Source: Streptomyces sp. NBC_01485 (GTDB taxonomy: Bacteria > Actinomycetota > Actinomycetes > Streptomycetales > Streptomycetaceae). From it: 64,000 nt of DNA. Numbering within the stretch: position 1 is the first letter of the stretch; every line of letters starts with the position of its first letter. Location: the NCBI RefSeq assembly GCF_036227125.1, contig NZ_CP109435.1, forward strand, positions 806,001 to 870,000, in the 5' to 3' direction. This document shows positions 33,617 to 39,673 of this stretch, in pieces. Under the pieces are notes generated by a model. The model worked only from the letters and a program-made list of their open reading frames with translations. It did no database searches and had not been told where the DNA came from. Position numbers and translations under genes: made by a program.

Positions 33617-35047
33617 TCAGGCGCCGCCCGTCGCGGCGGCCTGGAGGGCCGCCGCCTGGCGCAGCAGCTTCCCGTTGGAGGTGCGGGGCAGGGTCTCCAA
33701 CAGGCGGATCACACGCGGCAGTTTGTAGTCGGCCAGCCGCTCCCGGCACCAGCGCAGCAGTTCCTCAGCGGACGGCTGCCCGGCCCCGGCGGTCACCGAG
33801 ACGTACGCCTCGGTCACGCCCTCGTTGACCAGGACCGCCTGTTCGACGGCCGGATGGTCGCGGAGCACGTTCTCCACCTCGACCAGGTCCACCTTGAGGC
33901 CGCCGATGACGACGAGGGAGTCGGCGCGGCCGTGCACCGTCACCGCCCCGGAGGCGTCCGCGGTGGCCCGGTCCCGGGTGTGCAGCCAGCCGTCCGCGTA
34001 CTGGCCGCCGCCGGTGTCGAAGAGGTACGGCGACCGGTCGAGGGCGACGTCCAGTTCGCCCCGGTGCTCGCGCACCACGACGCCCGGGGCGGCCCGGCCG
34101 ACCGAGGGGCGCAGGGTGCCACCGGTGTCCATGGCGACCACCCCGGTCTCGGTGGTCCCGTAGGACTCGCCGACGCTCACCCCGTAGCGTTCGGCGAACC
34201 GTGCCGCTACCGCCGGGGGCATCAGCTCGCCGCCCGACACCGCGACCCGCAGGTCGGGCAGGGCGGGGGGATCGATGGCGGCGGCCAGCAGTTCGTAGTG
34301 CATCGGCACCCCGAACAGGGCGGTGATCCGGTGGTCGACCGCGGTGCGCAGCATGTCGCGGGCGGAGATCCGGGGGGCGAAGACCACCGAGACCCCGGCC
34401 GCGAGCGAGTGCAGCAGCCCCGCGACCAGACCGAAGCTGTGCGCCGTCGAGCTGAGCAGCAGCAGCCGGTCGCCCGGGCCCGGCATGCCGGGGATCCGGG
34501 TGAACCGGTCGACCTCGGCGGCGAGCGACCGGGCGGTCCGGCCGATCACCTTCGGCCGCCCGGTGGAGCCCGAGCTGAACTGGACCAGCCGGTGGTCGGT
34601 ACCGGCCGGCCGGCCGCCGCCCTGGCGTTCGGTGACGACCTCGTACTCGGACCGGAAGCCGAAGGTGGCCTGGACGTTGGTGCCGGCGCTCACCATGAAC
34701 TGCGGCCGGCAGGAGGCGCACAGCGCGGCGACCTCGGCCGGTTTGAGCCTGAAGTCGAAGAGCAGCACCTGCGCGCCGAGCCGCCACAGCGCGAGCAGCA
34801 CCTCGACCTGGGTGAAGCTGGGCGGGGTGCGCAGCCCGACCGTGGTGGCGGGGCCGATGCCGTATCCGGCGAAGACTGCGGCCTGTTTGGCCACCCGCTC
34901 GCGCAACTCGCCCCGGGTGACGGTCTCCTGACGATGATTCAGGTAGGGGAGACTGTCGTCCTGTGCCTCGAGGAGACGCCCGAGCAGCGATCCCATCCCG
35001 TCGTCGCCGCTCTCGTCCGTGCCGGGGACCGGCAGGTGCTCGCCCAT
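33617..35047 (-). CDS. Acyl/aryl-AMP ligase, probable starter-loading enzyme
   Basis: A 476-residue adenylating enzyme. The P-loop reads LVQFSSGSTGRPKVIGRTAR (about residues 158-177), the central motif GESYGTTETGVVAMDTGG, the hinge DGWLHTRDRATADASGAVTV, and the C-terminal lysine region PRTSNGKLLRQAAALQ. Short for a CoA ligase but normal for carrier-protein loaders of the benzoate/AMP-ligase type. It lies directly after the two genes that would make 3-amino-4-hydroxybenzoate and before the ACPs, so loading that acid on an ACP is its most likely job. GGAGG precedes the ATG; the gap to the upstream gene is 6 bases. Confidence 0.82.
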   Translation of the reverse strand: MGEHLPVPGTDESGDDGMGSLLGRLLEAQDDSLPYLNHRQETVTRGELRERVAKQAAVFAGYGIGPATTVGLRTPPSFTQVEVLLALWRLGAQVLLFDFRLKPAEVAALCASCRPQFMVSAGTNVQATFGFRSEYEVVTERQGGGRPAGTDHRLVQFSSGSTGRPKVIGRTARSLAAEVDRFTRIPGMPGPGDRLLLLSSTAHSFGLVAGLLHSLAAGVSVVFAPRISARDMLRTAVDHRITALFGVPMHYELLAAAIDPPALPDLRVAVSGGELMPPAVAARFAERYGVSVGESYGTTETGVVAMDTGGTLRPSVGRAAPGVVVREHRGELDVALDRSPYLFDTGGGQYADGWLHTRDRATADASGAVTVHGRADSLVVIGGLKVDLVEVENVLRDHPAVEQAVLVNEGVTEAYVSVTAGAGQPSAEELLRWCRERLADYKLPRVIRLLETLPRTSNGKLLRQAAALQAAATGGA

Positions 35048-35053
35048 CGGGCC

Positions 35054-36277
35054 TCAGACCTCCTTGCAGAACTCGCCGATGGGCAGGCCGACATGGCGCT
35101 TGTCGGCGGCCAGGTAGCCGAGCAGTTCGTCACCCGCCTGGAGTTCGGTGACGTTGAGGACCTTGCCGCCGGGGCCGAGCACCCGTACGTGCCAGTCGTC
35201 CTGCACGGTCAGGCTGACCAGCCGGCCGTCCTCGGCGTGGGTGCGGATCTCCAGCAGCGGGCGGGACTCCAGTTTCGCCCGGCCGACCACCACCCGCCGG
35301 GTGCGTCCGTCCGCGCCGACCGCCAGCAGGGCGCTGCCGGAGCCGACCTCGCTGAGGTAGTTGGTGCGGTTGTCGGGTCCGAGCGTGTACGAGTGCAGGG
35401 CACCGGCGTTGACCCGGAACGGCCTGGTCGGCATGTAGGGCAGCGGGTGGGTCTCGCTGCAGCACAGCACGAACCCGGAGGAGTAGGAGCCGACGAGGAT
35501 GCCCTCGTCCTCCTCGAAGTGCGAGCAGGTGTCGACGCAGACCCGGTCGCCGAGTCCGACGTGCCGGATGCTCTCCACGGTCAGCGTGGACAGCTCCAGC
35601 TGGGGCGTGGTGGCCTCCAGCAGGCGGGCCAGGGCGAACACGTCGTCGGCGTTGCGGGGGGTGAACAGGATGCCGTCCGAGCCGCGTTCGAGCACGTCGA
35701 AGACGATCGCGGCCTCTTCCAGGCCGTCGACGACGGTCACCAGCTTGCCCTCGGCGGACTCGGCCGCGGCGAGCACGATCTCCAGGGGGATCTTGGTCGG
35801 GTCGGCGAAGTGGATGACGGTGTAGGGCAGCGCCATGGCGCCCGAGCACGACAGCCGGAGGGTGCGGTCGTCCCGTACGCCGATGAAGCCGACGACGGGC
35901 GTGGCGCTACCGGTGCCGGTGCCGGTCGTGCGGTTGGCCGCGGCGAGGGCGTCCAGGTCGTCCTGGGTGGTGAACTTCCGCAGCAGGAGGTCGATTCCGG
36001 TGGGCTTCCCCTCCTTGGCGTCCTTCGCGCCCGCACCGTCCTTCGGGCTTCCGGCGTCCTTCCCCTCCTTGTCGCCGGGCTTCTTCCCGCCGGCCGTCAC
36101 CGTTGCCGTGGGCACGCTGTCGGCGGCCAGGACCCTGGTGATGGTCGGGGGGAGCGTTCCGAGCAGCTCCGCGTCGGCGGAGAGCACTCCTGCCATCCGG
36201 GCGTGGATGGCTGCGTCCACCACTGACTGGAGCTGCGGACGGGGGACTTCACGGAGATCGATCCACGCGAACCTCAT
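35054..36277 (-). CDS. griH: 3-Dehydroquinate synthase II-like cyclase (3-amino-4-hydroxybenzoate synthase)
   Basis: A 407-residue protein of the archaeal-type dehydroquinate synthase (DHQS II) family that includes GriH. It begins MRFAWIDLREV and has the conserved C-terminal block: VGLGDRVCVDTCSHFEEDEG, LVGSYSSGFVLCCSETHPLP, FRVNAGALHSYTLGPDNRTN, then YLSEVGSGSALLAV. With GriI it forms 3-amino-4-hydroxybenzoic acid from aspartate semialdehyde and dihydroxyacetone phosphate. Residues about 60-97 are an unusual Gly/Lys/Asp/Glu-rich insert (KKPGDKEGKDAGSPKDGAGA and more) that looks disordered. The ATG overlaps the griI stop (ATGA), matching the coupled griI-griH order known in Streptomyces griseus. 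Confidence 0.9.
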   Translation of the reverse strand: MRFAWIDLREVPRPQLQSVVDAAIHARMAGVLSADAELLGTLPPTITRVLAADSVPTATVTAGGKKPGDKEGKDAGSPKDGAGAKDAKEGKPTGIDLLLRKFTTQDDLDALAAANRTTGTGTGSATPVVGFIGVRDDRTLRLSCSGAMALPYTVIHFADPTKIPLEIVLAAAESAEGKLVTVVDGLEEAAIVFDVLERGSDGILFTPRNADDVFALARLLEATTPQLELSTLTVESIRHVGLGDRVCVDTCSHFEEDEGILVGSYSSGFVLCCSETHPLPYMPTRPFRVNAGALHSYTLGPDNRTNYLSEVGSGSALLAVGADGRTRRVVVGRAKLESRPLLEIRTHAEDGRLVSLTVQDDWHVRVLGPGGKVLNVTELQAGDELLGYLAADKRHVGLPIGEFCKEV

Positions 36278-37104
36278 GCGACACCTGCCACGATCGTCGG
36301 GTAATTACTGGTTGATTGGGTCATGCTCATGTCCGCGGCCATCCCGCCCGCGCCGTGCACGACGGCGGAGAGTCGGGAGACCAGGGCGTAGGGGGAGGGC
36401 GAGGAGAAGATCCGGCGGCCGATGGCGAGCCCACTGCAGCCCGAGGCCATCACCGCGGTGCCGTACTCGACCAGGTCGGAGCCGTCCGGCGGACCGCCGG
36501 CCGCGAGCACCGGAAGGGGGCTGTTGGCCACCACTTCGGCCATCCGCTCCACCGGCAGCGCGACGGAGGTCTTCACCATGTCCGCGCCCAGGTCGGCGGC
36601 GACGTTGACCACATGGGCGAGGAGGGCCGGGTCACGGGGGTCGTCGATCCGCGGGCCGCGCGGGTAGATCATCGCGATCAGCGGCATGCCCCACGCGTCG
36701 CAGGAACGAGCCACCGCCCCGAGATCGGCGAGCTGCTGCGCCTCGGTGTCCGAGCCGATGTTCACATGGACGCTCACCGCGTCCGCCCCGAGCCGCAGCG
36801 CCTCCTCGACGTCGCCGACCAGCACCTTGGCGTTGACGTCGCTGGAGCAGGCGGTGCTCGCGCTCAGGTGCACCACCAGCGCGCAGCGTTTGAGGATGTC
36901 CGGCGCGAAGGCCCGGGCACGTCCCTTGTGGACGATGATCCCGTCGGCCCCGCCGTCCACCAGTGCGCGCAACAGGTCGTCCCACTTGTCGGCGGGGACG
37001 ATCGGGCCGTCCGAAACGCTGTGGTCGAGCGGCACGAACAGATGCCGGCCGTCCCCCGCCAGCGAAAGTCTTCTAATGCGCAATAGCTTGCCGGTTTTCA
37101 GCAC
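36274..37104 (-). CDS. griI: GriI-like C7 aldolase (first step to 3-amino-4-hydroxybenzoate)
   Basis: A 276-residue class I aldolase of the DeoC/fructose-bisphosphate aldolase type. The N terminus reads KTGKLLRIRRLSLAGDGRHL followed by VPLDHSVSDGPI, typical of GriI and archaeal DHQ-pathway aldolases. The probable Schiff-base lysine is in GADMVKTSVALPVE, and the phosphate-binding segment is ASGCSGLAIGRRIF. It condenses aspartate semialdehyde with dihydroxyacetone phosphate to a C7 amino keto acid that GriH cyclises. I chose the GTG at 37104 (after GGGAAGG); it gives the normal family length, while the longer frame adds a non-conserved tail. It is the first gene of the operon. Confidence 0.9.
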   Translation of the reverse strand: MLKTGKLLRIRRLSLAGDGRHLFVPLDHSVSDGPIVPADKWDDLLRALVDGGADGIIVHKGRARAFAPDILKRCALVVHLSASTACSSDVNAKVLVGDVEEALRLGADAVSVHVNIGSDTEAQQLADLGAVARSCDAWGMPLIAMIYPRGPRIDDPRDPALLAHVVNVAADLGADMVKTSVALPVERMAEVVANSPLPVLAAGGPPDGSDLVEYGTAVMASGCSGLAIGRRIFSSPSPYALVSRLSAVVHGAGGMAADMSMTQSTSNYPTIVAGVA

Positions 37105-37268
37105 GGGTAATACGCCTTCCCAGCCTGGAGACCGCTTTTCAGGAAAGCCGGACCGGAAGCAGCTCCATGCGGTCGCCATGTCCGAAAAACGATGGTTGTA
37201 GAACTTTCAAGTTCCCCCGCCCAAGCATTCCGTGGGTGATCAGTGATTGGCAAGGTGTGACCGCTTTA

Positions 37269-37298
37269 AATATTCATACGGTCCAACGCATGAGTATT
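37269..37298. promoter_or_regulatory. Inverted repeat in the operon promoter region
   Basis: AATATTCAT at 37269-37277 and ATGAGTATT at 37290-37298 form a 9-base inverted repeat with one mismatch and a 12-base spacer. It lies in the only clearly AT-rich patch between the divergent griI operon and the MHS transporter gene, 165 bases upstream of griI. The patch must contain the promoter of the 15-kb operon; an operator is the natural reading. Confidence 0.5.
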
Positions 37299-37398
37299 TG
37301 ACAGCGGGTTGACAGGTCAGACGGGTTGACGCGGCCGGATGGTGCCGTTCGGGCGTTTTCTGCGCTTTATTGCCGATGTCACGTGTAAAGAGGCCGTG

Positions 37399-37429
37399 AT
37401 TTAGGTCGAGAAGCCTTCTCGGCCTAAAT
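37399..37429. promoter_or_regulatory. Long hairpin between divergent transcripts
   Basis: Fourteen bases, ATTTAGGTCGAGAA at 37399-37412, pair with 37416-37429 across a GCC loop with only one G-T mismatch. It is in the 5-prime region of the plus-strand MHS gene and far upstream of griI. It looks like a terminator, but no gene ends here; it may insulate the two promoters, act as an operator, or mark the end of a lost gene. The rest of 37105-37548 holds no protein-like frame. Confidence 0.5.
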
Positions 37430-37548
37430 TGAATTCCGCGACGAGGTGACAGGGGCACCCCTGTTCGTGTTACATGCGAGGCCTTCCCTCCCCATTCGTG
37501 CCCGGCCCGTGCGACCGCACGGACCGGGCGTATCGGAAGCGACTCCCC

Positions 37549-38997
37549 ATGCGCGAATTACCGCCCAATACCGTCCTCAAGGCCGTTTCCCCGACGGCGG
37601 CGGCCACCACCGGAACCGAGGCCGCCACCGGAACCGAGGCGACCACCGGAACCGAGGCGCCCGCCGCACCCAAGGTGCCCGGCAAGGCCACAGCGCCGCG
37701 GGTCGCCGTCGCGAGCCTGGTCGGCACGACGATCGAGTACTACGACTTCGCCGTGTACGGCACGGCCAGCGCGCTGGTCCTCGGCCCCGCCTTCTTCCCC
37801 TCGGGCAACGCCACCGTCTCCTCGCTGGCCGCGTTCCTCACGTTCGCCGCGGCCTTCGTCGCCCGCCCCCTGGGCGTCGCCCTGTTCGGGACGATCGGCG
37901 ACCGGCTCGGCCGGCGCCGGGCCCTGTTCCTCTCGCTCATGCTGATGGGCGTGGCGACGGTCGGCGTCGGACTGCTCCCGACGTACGAGACCGCCGGACT
38001 CCTCGCCCCCGTCCTGCTGGTGACGCTCCGTCTGCTGCAGGGCGTCAGCATGGGCGGCGAGTGGGGCGGGGCGGTGCTGCTCGCCGCCGAGCACGCGCCG
38101 CCCGGACGCCGCGCGCTGTACGCGTCCATCCCGAACGCCGGCCCCTCGCTCGGCTTCCTGCTGTCCACCGCGGTCATCCTGCCCACCCTGAACATCGGCG
38201 GCCGGGACGCCTTCACCGACTGGACCTGGCGGATCCCGTTCCTGCTCAGCGCGGTGCTCGTCGTGGTCGGCCTGTGGGTGCGTGCGACGGTCTCCGAGTC
38301 ACCGCTGTTCAGACCGTCGGACGACCCCGCCACGCCGGCGGAGGCGCCCGCGCCGAGTCCCGACGGGACACCGGCCGCCGAGTCCCGCTTCCCGCTCGGC
38401 ACACTGCTCACCCGGTACCCCGGCCGGCTGTTCCTCGGCATCGGCGCGGCACTGGGCGGCTCGGCGGTCTACTACCTGACGATCGTCTACAGCCTGTCGT
38501 ACGCGCCGCAGGCACTCGGCATCTCCCGGAACACGATGCTGACCGCCGCGAGCGTCGGCGCGGCGGCCGGCATCGCGGTCACCCTTCCGGCCGCCAGGCT
38601 GGCCGACCGGATCGGCCGCCGCCCGGTGATGCTGACCGGAGCCGTCGGCAGTGTGCTCTGGGCGGTGCCGATGTACGCCTCGCTGAGCTCCCGCGACGGC
38701 TGGGTGATCACCGGGGCCTACACGGTCGGGCTCGTGCTGCTCGCGCTGATGTTCTCGCCGGTGGCGGCCTTCCTGCCCGAGCTCTTCCCGGCCCGGCTGC
38801 GGTACACCGGCGCCTCGGCGGCCTTCATCCTCGCCAACACCTTCGGCGGCGGCTTCGCCCCGCTCGTCGCCACCTGGCTCAACAGTCACTGGGGGTCGCC
38901 GCTGGTCCTCGGCTTCTACACGGGCGGACTGTGCCTGGTGAGCCTCCTGTGCCTGCTGGCGCTGCCGGAGACCCGCGATCACGAGTTCGCCGTCTGA
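37549..38997 (+). CDS. Metabolite:H+ symporter (MHS) family MFS transporter
   Basis: A 482-residue transporter of the MHS family (relatives of ProP, ShiA and KgtP). Diagnostic motifs are ASLVGTTIEYYDFAVYGTAS (helix 1), RPLGVALFGTIGDRLGRRRA, RLLQGVSMGGEWGGAVLLAA and, in the second half, LPAARLADRIGRRPVMLTGA. Twelve helices are predicted. The cytoplasmic N terminus has an 18-base repeat coding ATGTEA-like units. It imports a carboxylate or amino-acid-like metabolite with protons. I chose the ATG at 37549, after GGAAGC, over an earlier in-frame start. An Lrp-type regulator follows 44 bases later in the same direction. Confidence 0.9.
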   Translation: MRELPPNTVLKAVSPTAAATTGTEAATGTEATTGTEAPAAPKVPGKATAPRVAVASLVGTTIEYYDFAVYGTASALVLGPAFFPSGNATVSSLAAFLTFAAAFVARPLGVALFGTIGDRLGRRRALFLSLMLMGVATVGVGLLPTYETAGLLAPVLLVTLRLLQGVSMGGEWGGAVLLAAEHAPPGRRALYASIPNAGPSLGFLLSTAVILPTLNIGGRDAFTDWTWRIPFLLSAVLVVVGLWVRATVSESPLFRPSDDPATPAEAPAPSPDGTPAAESRFPLGTLLTRYPGRLFLGIGAALGGSAVYYLTIVYSLSYAPQALGISRNTMLTAASVGAAAGIAVTLPAARLADRIGRRPVMLTGAVGSVLWAVPMYASLSSRDGWVITGAYTVGLVLLALMFSPVAAFLPELFPARLRYTGASAAFILANTFGGGFAPLVATWLNSHWGSPLVLGFYTGGLCLVSLLCLLALPETRDHEFAV

Positions 38998-39041
38998 CGT
39001 ACAGTCGGCGCTGGTCACGTACGTACGAGGAGGCCGGGCCC

Positions 39042-39518
39042 ATGCCCGTGGACGAGCTGGACACCCGCATCCTGCGCCTGCTGCTCGAGCAGCCGCGCAC
39101 CAGCGTGCGGGAGTACGCCCGGCTCCTCGGCGTCGCGCGCGGCACCCTGCAGGCCCGCCTCGACCGGCTGGAGCGCGACGGCGTGATCACCGGCACGGGT
39201 CCGTCACTCTCCCCCGCCGCGCTGGGCCACCCGGTGCTCGCGTTCGTGCACATCGAGGTCACCCAGGGCCACCTGGACGACGTGGGCGACGCCCTGGCCG
39301 CCGTACCGGAGATCGTCGAGGCGTTCTCGATCACCGGCGGCGGCGACCTCGTCACCCGGGTGGTGGCGCGCGACAACGCGCACCTGGAGGACGTGATCCA
39401 GAAGCTCATCAGCGTGCCCGGCGTGGTCCGCACCCGCACAGAGGTGGCCCTGCGGGAACGGGTGCCGCACCGACTGCTGCCGCTGGTGGAGTCCATCGGG
39501 CGGGCCGGCGCCAAGTAG
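39042..39518 (+). CDS. Lrp/AsnC-family transcriptional regulator
   Basis: A 158-residue regulator: N-terminal helix-turn-helix TSVREYARLLGVARGTLQAR (about residues 18-37) with the family start LDTRILRLLLEQPR, and a C-terminal RAM/AsnC ligand domain (AFVHIEVTQGHLDDVGDALA, FSITGGGDLVTRVVARDNAH). A GAGGAGG ribosome-binding site precedes the ATG. It probably senses an amino acid or related metabolite and controls the transporter gene just upstream. A repeated ACGTACGTACG lies in the short gap between the genes. Confidence 0.92.
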   Translation: MPVDELDTRILRLLLEQPRTSVREYARLLGVARGTLQARLDRLERDGVITGTGPSLSPAALGHPVLAFVHIEVTQGHLDDVGDALAAVPEIVEAFSITGGGDLVTRVVARDNAHLEDVIQKLISVPGVVRTRTEVALRERVPHRLLPLVESIGRAGAK

Positions 39519-39673
39519 CCTTCCCGTTCGCAACTCTCGGTCCTGTCAGGACCGTTGACGTGCTTCCGTCGCCCCTCTACCGTCTGGTCGACCATCCGCA
39601 CGCCGTTCGTGATTTCGAACAGCGTGATCCCGAACGCCACCTCGATCCAACTGTGGACCGGAGGAACACGCAC

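Noticed and set aside
35054-37104. Shikimate-pathway dehydroquinate synthesis by the griI/griH pair
   Set aside because: The pair is the first part of a biosynthetic operon with aryl-amine chemistry; bacteria make dehydroquinate with AroF/AroB.
37446-39518. A 690-codon frame covering the MHS transporter and ending in the Lrp gene
   Set aside because: Only the last 158 codons are protein-like (Lrp); the rest is an out-of-frame reading of the transporter.
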